Assembly (NCBI GenBank): GCA_017562135.1
Contig: QEYB01000715.1
Span: 682,001-746,000 of the forward strand
Source of the DNA: Dipylidium caninum
Taxonomy: Eukaryota > Platyhelminthes > Cestoda > Cyclophyllidea > Dipylidiidae
Length of the DNA stretch: 64,000 nucleotides
Reading direction: 5' to 3'
In this document: positions 1-11,600 of the stretch, in pieces
Position numbering within the stretch: the stretch's first letter is position 1
Layout of the letters: every line of letters begins with the position of its first letter
Notes under the pieces: generated by a model
What the model was told of the DNA's origin: nothing
The model's input: the letters and a program-made list of their open reading frames with translations, nothing else
Databases searched by the model: none
Translations under genes and position numbers: made by a program

Positions 1-1893
1 TTGCCCCTGGCCCTCATGGGCTGGCTTTTCGACATCGTGACCCCCCTTTGTCGGCCGAAGAAGTCCCCTCATTCGTTCAAACATCCGGCACCGACGAAAG
101 AGAAGACTGTTGCCGTGTACTTTGGTGCCTGGGTCGCATGGACAACCTTCGTTTACAGGTACTTTTCCCTCTGCTTGGAAGAGTACTACCATTTTTTTGT
201 GAAGTTAGTACCTAGTGAATGCCCTGGTTAGTTGTAAATGTCTTGCCTAGGCCACTTTTATTTGAAGTAAATTTTCATACGAATTACCTATAATCCCCTC
301 AAAAAGGAAGAAAATATTGTAAACAACTCATAAACAGACATTCTAGACTGTGACAATCTAACTCTGCTTTTAAGCCTACGCAAGATCAGTTGATGCCAGT
401 TAAAAGTGAGTAATTTAGTGTGCCATTTCCTCCTGCCGACTTTCTACCAAACGCACCTAGAGGAATAACTTGTTTTTAGGGGTTATTATGAACAGAGGAT
501 TAAGGGGACGAGTGACATTCAGTAGGGAATCCTTAATTTTACCCTCGTATTCACCGCGTATCGCCGAAGCAGTGTCCAAGTAGTGTATCTAATCTATTTA
601 CCTCCGAGTAACATCGTCCCCGTTTTAGTTGCATAGCACACAAGGAGTTCCGCTTCCTCTTTCCGCTGTTCCCCCTGTTTATGTATCATGCCGGTCGAGG
701 ATTTTATCACCTTAACCGCATTGGACGCAAGTCCCCGCGCTCACAGTCCTCCTGCTCGCCTCTACGGTTGCTCCTTTTCCTTGTCATCACGGTGAACCTG
801 GCTGTGGGCGGCTACACCTGCCTTCTCCACCAGCGAGGGCCGGACGCGTTGATGTCAACGCTGGCCAGGCAGGCTGCGGCCGCCGACTGGTCCAATATGC
901 GCCCGCAGCCCCGCCTTCTCTTCCTCATGCCGTGTCACAGCACGCCCCATCTGAGGTGGGTTCGGCAACCCTTCTGCATGCATTGTTCCCTTCGCCGCGA
1001 TGCCTCCATTATGCTCAATAGTGCTAAAAAACACATTTGCGAATGATATGATGCGTTTCCTTGTGGTCCTGAACTTGAGATTTCTCGAAGCACATAGTGA
1101 GACCATCAACAAATGCTCCAGGCCTCGCGAGCATGCTTCCGTGTTCCCTGGTGCATTTGCGCCAATGTCATTCTCGTGTCAAATTGAGTGTGCAATGCTG
1201 CAATGCAATGACCCGAACTGGACAAAGCCAAACCCTTTTGAAGTAACAGGGTTTTTTGTTTCACTTCGTGCTTATTCGCATAGTCCTCTTTCCTGTGTCA
1301 TCTCTCATGTCTGACTCGTATTTCTTATGTTGTTACGTGCGCTTGTGTCTGTTCTCGGATGAGCACTAAGTGCGGCAATGCGGCGCCCCACTCAAGTCTG
1401 CCTTATTATGCTGTTTGACAAATCGTTAGGGAAGCAAAAGAAACCAAGTATGAGTGAAAACATTGGCAATGCCAATAATGGACGCTTTCCCTCTTCTTTT
1501 AGTTACCTTCATGTGAATGTGAGCCTAAGGTTGCTCTCCTGTGATCCCGATCTTTCGGCTTGGCACAAAGCAGACGCTGGGAGCTACGTTGATGAGGCGG
1601 ATGCCTTTTACGAGGCGCCTACTCGTTGGCTTGATGCTAACTACCCCAGCGGGAGTGCGCTACCGCAGTACATAGCAACGTTCAGTGAGCTTATCGTTAA
1701 TGCCGACTATGGTTTGGGTGTGTTGCAGTGGTTTCGAGACAGGAATTATTCCATCTGCGGGGAGATATTTCACTCCTACGCCGTTTCGCATCGCAGACAC
1801 AGCAAACAGATTTTTGCATGGTGCGCTGCAGGCTGGAATCTCGGCTTGGCCAGCGAAAGGAGCAGCAGTGGTTTAAGATACTCATTCCTCTGA
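1..1893 (+). CDS. PIGB: GPI mannosyltransferase 3 (PIG-B), 5' end outside window
   Basis: This is an ER-membrane mannosyltransferase of family GT22 that adds the third mannose of the GPI anchor precursor. Exons are 1-158, 629-955 and 1503-1893, with phases 2 and 2 at the junctions and a TGA stop at 1891-1893. The sequence shows the family signature HKEFRF near the start of exon 2, then a hydrophobic segment, LLHQRGPDALMS, and MPCHSTP. The last exon carries DEADAFYEAPTRWLD, which aligns with the DEADVFY region of animal PIG-B. The first exon (PLALMGWLFD...) matches the transmembrane part just before HKEFRF. About 292 C-terminal residues are present, so roughly the N-terminal half lies outside the window. 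An AATAAA signal follows at 1942. The family call is firm. Exact exon borders are inferred from splice consensus and phase. Confidence 0.9.
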
Positions 1894-1941
1894 CATGCCT
1901 CTCCCACATTCTTTCCTCATCTCCCACTGTTTTTTTTTTAA

Positions 1942-1947
1942 AATAAA
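1942..1947 (+). terminator. polyadenylation signal of PIGB
   Basis: A perfect AATAAA lies 49 bases after the PIGB stop codon, behind a T-run. Its position fits the 3' end signal of the gene. Confidence 0.6.
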
Positions 1948-4900
1948 TCTGTTTTATACTTCTGTTGTCGAAAAGTAGCTCCTCCAGTAAACCATTACTC
2001 TTTTGCTTAGCTTACTTGGTCATTTCAATTGGGTTAGTGCTCCTCACTCTGCCTTTAATAGAATGCGTATTTGGGTTCGCAACTCGAATGGGGAATAATT
2101 TTTGTTGCCATGATCTTGTTACTTTTGTATAATCAGTAGTGGTTTACGCCTTCATATAATAAAGCAAAGGCATCCCACTACCTCGGTAGCCACTTTTGCC
2201 GCCTCGTACGCGTATGTTTGCCCTGCGGAAAATATGTAAAGGCCTTATAAATTCCCTTATCTAAACAGTGAGCGACTGTAAATATCTGTTAGAAGTCACT
2301 TACTGCCGAAGTTTCATTCTTACGCCAATTCTGTTTCCCCCTTACCACGCAAAGCGCTTATCACAAAATTGTTCTTGGGCGATGGCACCGTACGCGTTTG
2401 AGCGTGATGTGATGACCGGCTCTTTTGAAGGCTATTAGTCTTTACCTTACATGGAGTCTGGGTCTACATAATCTGACCTGGAAGTTAGTTGTGCGATAAG
2501 GATTTGCATAATTTTGTAGTGGCAACGCTAGTGCTTACCCCAGGATTTAACGAAAATCAACAATTGGGGTAGTTTTTCCAAGTGCCACTCTGCTCAAAGT
2601 ATGCCGGAACGTTGAAATTTTTCTTAAAATCGGTAACGCAAAATAACTGCGTAACCCACATTCTCATGCGCTGATGCATCAAAATCCCACCGCTGCGTCT
2701 GACCCCCAGCTCGTTAGTTGACGCGTGGAGGCGGTAGGACCGGCGGAGCAAGTTTGGGGAATGCCTTCACTGGAAAATATTGCCAAGCAAAGAGGATGAA
2801 TTGTCACCAAGTCCTCGGAGTGTGCCACTCTGGCAGGCCTTCTGAGGATCGAAAGAGGTTAAAAGGCGACTACGTTTCGGTTGAATGGCTTATACTCTGG
2901 ACGCAGACAATTTGACAAGCACGACCAGCTGGAGCCAGCAGTCTGGGGTGCACGTGTGCACATTCTCCACCCATTCCTCCACTCACCAGCAGAATCAGTG
3001 GCCGCACCCTCCCAACCAAGCTGCTCCCTCGAGGAATGAGGTATTTCATGCACCACCGAGTAGTCACCTCAGCCACTTGCGTGGCCTCACTTCACCCCTC
3101 CCAGCCTCTCTCCCCTCCCTTTCTGTGTGCGTGTGCTTGGCTATTAAGTATTTAACAGTTGGCCACGCTTTGCATGGCGCTGCTGCTTCGTCCAGATTTG
3201 AATAGCAAAATATTCCGGCTGAGACTTTGGCTGTACTTTTTCCATTTTCATATTCAATGCAATTACATAATAGGAGGAGTAATTTTGAGTATTTTAATGC
3301 CGCCATATACTAAGGCTTTTATGTCCTAACAACTTGTTTCACTTAATGAGGTGATTGTCTTAAGAGTGTTTCGTTCACCGTTGACCGCTCACGGAGCCGG
3401 GGTCTCTGGTGTTCGCCGCGGGTCCATCACCAAGCATCTTTCAGCATTGCACAGTTTGACGGAGTGGTTGTCCCTCCTCTCATTTGCACTACTGACATAT
3501 CGCCGGTCACACTCGCAGGGGAGTTCATTGCTTGCCACGGACTTGTTGCCTGAAGTCGTCGGTTTGTAGATGAGGGATAAGGGGAACTGAGAACCGAGTG
3601 CGCGCACTTTGCCCCTGCCTCCGGACTTGTTGCAAAGTCTAGTCTTGCCAATGCCAAATCGCAGTGGAGAGCTTGCCGTCTTCATGCGCTGTCCTGGTCG
3701 AAATGTCTTATAACGACTTAAAAATAAAGCAAAAAGTCACCCAGAGAAAGAAAGGGTAATTGTAAAATTGGCGGTGACGGGTTAGGACGATAAAATGACT
3801 CGGGGTGTGCCACATGCAGTGTCAGTTGCTTCTGCCAATTAAACTTCTGTTTTGGACGCGGACTTCTTTCCCAACAATGAAGTGTGGACGGGCGATGGGG
3901 CACAGAGGAAGAGCGCGGCTTTGTACGACCCTCGCGGCGGTCACTGCGAGGGGACAGCAGTCGTGTGGGGGAGCGTATCTCCGCTGTTCGAGTGCACAAA
4001 AACCTCTTTGACGGCACCTGCCAACAGACCCCGTCGGCAATGCGCCTCGGGCGCTCCCACGAATGCCCGAAATGGTCTATTCAACCGGGGGCTGCACGAC
4101 CGTCAGAATTAGGCATGCACACCGTCCCTCCCGTATGCATTCAGTACATTGAAGTGTGTGCCGTTGCGCGTAGCCTCGGTACATAGGAGTTAAATAACCA
4201 AATCGGGCGTCGCGCTGCGCAATTGCTTTTGGCAGTGTCAATCAGTGCGTGTGAGTTCAAGGGGCTCCCGTGTGTCACTTTGATGCCACCAGCGGCGGTC
4301 AAACCAAACTTGGTTGAGTGCGTAGATCGTGTGGTGTTGGACGCTGCCACCCCCGGACACTCGTCTGCTTGTATCCAGTCAATCGAGGCGCCGTCTGTCT
4401 GCGCCCTGTGCACCACTGAAGTGTGTGCTTCGAGGGTGTTGCGCTTTGTCGTCCATAGGTCGTGTAATCCTTTCCCTTTCGGTCCTCATTCACTCGTTAG
4501 CAGGCTGGTGTCGGTTGTATTTGATGCGATTTATTAATACGTCCAGTCTAAGGAGGCTGATGTTGATGCCCTTCGGAGGGAAAACCGCTGCTGCAGAGCG
4601 GCAGAGCCCCGACTGCACTTCAATTCAGGGTGTCTTCCTGTCAACACTTCAGTCACAGCTCGCCGCTACTACCCGCCAATTCCCCCTCTTTGTGAATGTG
4701 ATTGTCGTGGCTGGAACACCGGGATGCTGCAGGGCTGACGATATAAAGGAGGATCTGAGGAGTTGTGTCTCGTCGAAGACATTAATTCGGCTGAGTATTG
4801 AAGCCGGCTTCCTCAACCTCTTATGCAAATGAGGTTCGTGGAGAGCATTAGTGGGCCGATGAAGGAGAGAAGTGGTGGCGCAACCGGCTGCAAAAGGGTG

Positions 4901-7900
4901 CTTCACTTCCGACTCCTGCTCGACCAACGCCCTCCCTGATAAATTACATTTACGAGCTATCCGACGAGTTGCGGACTTCCCGGGGGCTCGAGGTCCGCGA
5001 AGAAGGCTAAAGTATTACGCTAGCGGTGTTCCTGCTGTTCTTCATCTTCCACTGCCAGTAAATCGGCCTTCTAAGTGCAAGGGGAGTGTGGAGTGAGAAA
5101 TAGGAGCAAGTTGTGCTGTGCGGTGGAGACGGGCGGGGAAGAGCATTCGCCCCTCTGGTTTAGTCCGAGTGCCCCTTGATTGCTCTGGAGAGAGACTCAC
5201 GCGCGAGTACCCCTGTCGGCGTCTTTTCTGCCACTACCAATCACAACTTGGCTCTCCTCTCCGCAAAACTACATTTTATGTGACGCCTAAGTAATAATTG
5301 TGTGTGCACGCATTCGCATATTATGAGTCGAATGGCACTCGCATTAAACATTGAAAGGCCCGAGGGCCGCCGTTCACTGGTGCAGCGGTTGCGGGGCGGT
5401 CAGCCGCCCTGCCCGTGGGCGCAGCTCGGAGGCTCGTCTCCGCTGGAGGCATCGCGACGAACCGACGGGCCCGTTTAGCGCCCAGGCCAAGCAGGCTCCC
5501 TCGGGGCGCGGCGCAACCACCCTCTCCGTCACACTAAGGCTACATTAACCCCGAATTCATGGATTCCTCCCGACAAACAAAGGAGAGGGTGAGTTTGGCT
5601 CGTGTGTTTACTCGGTGGGCGAGGTGATAGGGCCTCACGAGAGTGGAAGGGACTTAGGCCGGTGAAACGAAAGTTAAAATAGATGTGAACGCCAAATCGG
5701 ATTTACCGATGTCTCGGATGTTGTGTGTGTGGTGATATTTCGATTAAGCGCTTTCTTATATAAGCAAAATTTGCACTTTTCCACGACTACTCCTTTGATT
5801 ATCACCATGAACTTAGAGAAATGCACCTGGAGCCCTTGAGGCTAAACGCCGTAGCCTAATAGTGCAGAATCCAGCCTGAAGAAAGGTCTACACTTAAGAA
5901 GTCAGGGGCGCATTCACCTCAAGCATAATGAAGTGCGCAAAACTCCCTGGCGTTTGCTCCTCTTATACATCAAGTGTTTTCGTCTACCCAACTACTTTGA
6001 GGAACCCCTCAAAGCTAAAATCGACCATAGGCGCAAATAGCTCTGTACGTCACGGGAGCTCCAGGACTCGGTGCGGGCGGCCTCTCCTCGGCATGTGGCC
6101 ACATTCGCTTCCGCTGTGCAGTGCGCCCTCCTGAGACCAAAATCCCGGCCTCAGAGACCATCCTTCCAGTCGAGTGGGCGGCGAGGGCGAGGCACCCCTC
6201 TCGACGCTTCGCAGAGACGTTGCCACAGCTTCTGCATTTCCTTCATAGCCCAGCTAGCCTTCCTCTGCACGGGCCTTGGCCGCGTGTGGACTTCACCCTT
6301 GCAGCCGCGCCCGACTATCCACCTTCCCTTTCTCCCACCCTGTGTCCTCGTCAGCAAAGTGACAAAGGCAGGGCGGAGTTCTCCACTGCAGTTGCGGTAT
6401 TTCGCAGCACGTTCCGGCGACCACGTCCGACGTCAGTGAACGCGAAGGACAGTGGAGCAGTGAGCTCGCGGGAAGAGGGACAGACGGCAGGGGGCTGCAG
6501 TTAGGCCTCGGGGCAGACCACGTTTTAAGGGGTCCGGAGTAAACGTGAGCGTACGGGGAATGCGCTTATCTCTATCTCACGGGGAAGAGACAGGAGAGCG
6601 GCTTCAATTCTGTCCTCAGGTTAGCACTCTGTGTAGGGTCCATGTGATCAGCCTTCGAGTGTGACTGCCATTGCAACATGGTATCAGCGGCGGCCAGCAG
6701 TCGGCCGGAATGAAAGCGACGGGCTCCAATGGCTGCCCGCCACGTCCCGCCTCCATAATCGTCCTAAAAGGAGACCGAGGGCTGAAGTCTGTTTCTTTGA
6801 CCCCGTATGGGTCCGTACTTTTTCTATTTCTAAATATTCCATTTCTCTTGGAGAAAAATAACCTCACACACACACGCCCACTGGTCTCGTCTCGTGATAG
6901 GCCTTATGATCGCCTGAGAGGCCGGAGAGACTGTGCAAGAGAGCGTGACAGATTTTTCCAAACTAAAGAAACTTAAGTAATGCGGCATATTTTCATAAAG
7001 TGGATTCTCGTCACCACCACCTTGTTGCATCACCCACGTCTGCCTTGGGACGGTTGAGTGCGACCCTATCGAGTGTGAGGCTCTGACGACTTGTCTGGCG
7101 CCTGTTGAGCAGCGTCTCCCGCCCTGAGGAGCGGTGAATGCGCAGAGCTCCAACTGCCACGCGTAAGGCAGCACACTTGGACAACTCCACCCCAGAAGCC
7201 ACTTCGCCGACACGTACATTTGTTTACTTTAAATGGTACTCATTCGAGCGTGACGTGAAATAAATATCTCTGGGTTTGATGAAGTGACCGATTGGCCCTT
7301 CTATTTACCCTCCATCCTGCCTTGCACGGCCGAAAGGGAGGGAGATGAGGGGGAGCCACTAATCTATTCCGCTTCCGCGCGATGGCCAAGTTTCACTGCT
7401 CCCCCCTCATCCCCGAGCCCAGGCCTGACGAGACCGATGGTTGCCACCTCGCGGATCGCGGATCGCGGATCAGGGCAACTAATTGGCCTGCTCGAGGAGG
7501 AGGTGCTAGCCCCTATGGCGCCTGTTCGATGTGTTGGTCATGGTCAGAATCACCGCCGACGAAATTCCACTCTGGGATGCAGTAACTTCCAGCCGCTTAC
7601 CGTCGTCAACGGCCATCAGCTTTTATGTCTGGATGTGCGGTTATAAATGCAAAAGTTCACAAGACCCCACCGTTCCTGGGCCCCTCCAATTGCCCAACGA
7701 AAGTGACCAACCGTGAGGAGAATTTTGCACCTTGCAAGTGGACTTCTTTCTACGTGATGCCGATTAGGCAGCAGATTCAGGATTGAATGAATCGTGGAAT
7801 AAAGCAGATTAGAAAATTAATACGCACTCAGTGTGGCACTTCCGATCTTGGTAAAAACTGTTTTCCGACAAATTCCGAGTCCCTAATAATTTTGCACAGA

Positions 7901-8546
7901 CCCCCTACGGTCAAGGAAACTGCATCACCGCAGTGGCAACGAACTCCCACACGACTAGGTCCCGGATCGGGGGGAAAGCCTCAATTCCGATCCGCAGTCT
8001 ACAAATCCAACTGCCAGAGGCTCAAAACACATTGGAGGGTGTATAGGCGTATTTGGGCCCAACCTGCTAACCTAAAGAATGCGAACGAAACGCTGTGGTT
8101 TGAGGTGAAGAGAAGTAGAGAGAAACGGGAGGTGGTAGTAGAGGGGCGCCCTCGGGGAGAAGGTTATGCTTTTCCTCTGGTAGTGTTGAGTTGAATGCCT
8201 CCCTGATTCAACGCGTTGGATCACAGCGGAAGTGTTCCCACTGGGTCTAACATTCCGTCTGCTTCCCCCAGCGGTTCAGCGCGTGCGTTTGTCAGTGAGA
8301 CCGGCGGCAGGCGGAGGAGAGGGACGCAGGATTTTCGAGGTGCGTGCCTTAGTGGAACATAAATAAATTGTGGTGGAACACGAGACAAACTTGACAACGA
8401 CGCCCCAGTCCCTAATTACTGCGAAAGGTATTGACAGGAGAAGGATTCCTTCTGCGCACTCAGTGGGTGATGTTTAAGAACACCTCAGCGCGCAAGCTCT
8501 GCCAAGGCCCTGCGCGGGGACAGCCTGCAGAGCTGGGGTAACGCGA
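1948..8546. other. intergenic, no supportable gene
   Basis: Many short open frames exist on both strands, but none shows a recognisable domain or a consistent splice chain. A short open stretch from an ATG near 2885 ends at a GTATTT donor-like site in phase 0. That phase does not fit any downstream Pax exon. A GGATCGC-like triplication lies near 7453. The region is GC-rich and may hold regulatory sequence for the Pax gene. Confidence 0.5.
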
Positions 8547-8553
8547 TATAAAA
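8547..8553 (+). promoter_or_regulatory. TATA box of the Pax2/5/8-like gene
   Basis: TATAAAA in a GC-rich context lies 92 bases before the ATG at 8639. The predicted transcription start is therefore near 8575-8585. The combination with a short ATG exon and a strong GTGAGT donor makes a core promoter likely. Confidence 0.55.
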
Positions 8554-8638
8554 GGCGCGCCCTCGCATATTTGCGCATTGAGGCGTATGCATCTCTCACT
8601 CCCCGTGCATGTGTGTAGGTGTAAATACACCAGCGAAC

Positions 8639-11600
8639 ATGGGTGACATCGAAGCATTCTTGGAGGAGAAATCAACTACCGGAACCTACAGCGACCAATT
8701 CTACCAGCCTCGCGCAAGTGAGTCTCCTTCCTGAATCCGCGTGGCATTCTCGCCCAAACAGGATAAATAGAGCTTCACTTAGGCAGTCTTTATGGCGTCA
8801 GCTTACGCATCCGGACGTTAATTCACTCAGGGGTGACTTTCCGTCACGCAGAATAAGTGAGGATGGCATTTTTGCGTTAGATGAAACGTTTTTTGAGACA
8901 AATTTTGGGTGCAACCCCTGAATTCCTCCACTACTTTTGCCCAGTAACATTCCCCGACTTTCTCTTTACCATAAGAAAGGCACAAAACGGGCTTCACTTG
9001 ACTCCACTTTACCTCAGCCGAGCTTCTTTTGGCTGAGCACATTTCGAGTTAGCAGTGGGTGCGTTCTCGACTCCAAAAGTGATAACTACAGCCTCCCAAA
9101 GCTATTAAATAGGGTTGCTAACTGAGTTGCGACGAAGTAAAAATAATTCCCTACCTAGTATGACGGGAACACGGAAAATATGCGCAAACTCTATCTATGA
9201 TGCGGCTGTACGGTGCTGTTTCCATTCCTATTGTGGCCGCTGACTGGTGTTACACTCTTTTTAAACTGCCAACTTGCCGACCTTAACGCTCGGTTTGGGG
9301 GCGATGCTTCCTAAGCTCTCCTCCCCGCCATACACACGTAATGCAATCACCATGACTACTATCGATCATGCGGAAATAATCGTGGTTGTGACTCGGGGAG
9401 CGAGACGGCCGAGAGACCGTGCTTCCGACCGGTTCGCCGACGCGCGGCCGCACCGACCAATCCCGTGCACCGCGCGGTCACAGACGGTTGCGCATGTGCG
9501 CACAGGCCAACTGTCCAATCAAGAAAAGGAGGGTTTCTCCGACTTTGACGCTCTGTGCCACATCCAATCTCGAAATTCGGTCGCACCGTTGCCAGTTTGA
9601 TCGGACACTGGTATGAGGCAGGCGTTCTGCGATAGGATAATGCAATCCACTTTATTTTAAGGAAGTTGGCCGAGGCGGGGGTGTGTGTGTGTGTTACCCG
9701 CAGTAATCAAACACACAAACAACATGATTTCAAATAAGTTAATGCCCCTCCCGTGGTGCGAGGCCTCCCATTCCTTTTTGTAACACGACGCGTTCTGTGG
9801 AGACGATGTAGATGTGCTGGGCTTGTCACTGCTACCTTTTCTGCGGTGAGGAGTGAGCAATCCTGAGTTTGAGGAGGGTTACGAGCCAATTCCGTGCCAA
9901 TCGCCGCAACGGTTCGTTGCGCATGCGTGAGCAGCCCAACCGCCCAATCAGGAGTGGTGGCTGTCGGACGAGCTTTGATCTCCTCAGTTTAACTTCCCCT
10001 TCGAATGCCAGTTAATTTCGTGCTGAACTGGCACCAGATATTGTGAACCAGGCTAGATCGGTAGTAAACAATGAATGGAAAGAAACATATTTTTATGAAA
10101 CCTCGCAAATAATTCTCGAATAGTAAAAATGATGAACGACTCTGTCAAAACCTACTGGATCTACTCCCCTTTTGACCCTCCTCTTATTCCGTTCAATTGC
10201 AATGTAACTGCGTCATATAAGCAACCACCATTTCTTACTCTTACCGACTGCATGATAAACGGGTTAATGTGCCCCTCCTCGGTGAAAGTGTCCAAATACT
10301 GGCTTCAAATGGAGAAGTGATGTCGGCCAATAAGACGGTGGGATTGAATAGTTGTCCTCTATAAGATTAATGTTTAGTAACTCGGACCCCTTGAGCACTT
10401 AGGGTGGCTGTCGCAAAAACATCCACTGAGAGGCGTTCCGCTTCCAGGATTTTAGCGTACCGTGTCTCATAAGGAGGCAACTCGATCCTGGATGAGGTGT
10501 CGTTAGCAAATGTAGCGGAGAGCTTAGAGAGGCGAGAGGAGGCGAGGGGAGGCGAGAAGTGCCCGATCTGGGCAGGTGCCAATTGGTTGGAGGGACTGGG
10601 CGTTGATTGGCGTAGTAATTTCACGCGCGCGCCTCTAACATGCACGCTTAGGTGTCAGCTCGTTCGCGAATGCCATCCTCCTCCTCCTCTTCACTCTCTA
10701 CTCTCATACCTTCTCTGTCTTTGTCGACACTGTCACCAACTTCCTCAGTGTTCCATTTGATTAAACAGACCTTGCGCTCTGCTGCTGTAATGTGTCTGAG
10801 TAGCATGAGTCTGTGGGATCAGTACCAAACCCATGAGAGAGTCCCTCTCCACCACCACCACCACCACCATCACCACAACCACCACCACCACCAACGGCAG
10901 CAGCAAGCTGAAGTGGAGTTCGGTGCTTCCACCTCCTCCTCTGTCGACTCCGTGGTCGAGAGCATGGGCACTAACGCCAACCACCTCCCCTGGCAAGTGC
11001 CTACCTTTAAAGACTCTGCGTACATCCAGGCCGCCGCAGCTACGCCCTTCGTTTACCCCTACTCGCGGCACTCCAGCTCCCCTGGGGAGGTGTTCGGATA
11101 CAGCAGCGGTGACCAGGCTCCCGACCAAACCCGCTATGGTAGTCCGGTCGAGGAGACGGCTAACATTTGCGTTGGAACGGCCGGGTTCGAGACCCCATGG
11201 AATCATAGTTGCCAGACTAAATACGAGCCTCCCGACTACGCAACTGTTGCGGCAACTATGGCGGCAGCAGCTGTGTGTAGACAAGCTCAGTACTTTGAGG
11301 ATTTTTATTCAAGGAAACGATCGGGAAAAAAATAAGGGTAGGCAGTTTTTACATGTTTGGTCTACTTTGTTACTTTTATTAGGGCTTCATTTACCTCTCG
11401 GATGTCCGAGGGATTGCCGTTGCGGCTATGATTATATCTCTCACTTCTACAATTTAGATAATGAACATCGGGAATCAGTGTACTTTGTGCTAAACGCCTG
11501 CTTAGACCAACGAGTCATTGTAGAAGAATATTACAGCCTTACCGACGAGCTCGAATTGGTGTTTTGTGTGAGACAGGGACCGTACTCATCTGTGAGAGCA

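Noticed and set aside
2885..3040. ATG-led open stretch ending at a GT donor, considered as Pax exon 1
   Set aside because: Its donor is in phase 0 and cannot join the phase-1 paired-box exon. The exon at 8639 with a TATA box fits better.
10745..11284. 179-codon open frame on the minus strand
   Set aside because: It is the antisense shadow of the His-rich plus-strand exon; its Val run is simply the complement of CAC repeats.
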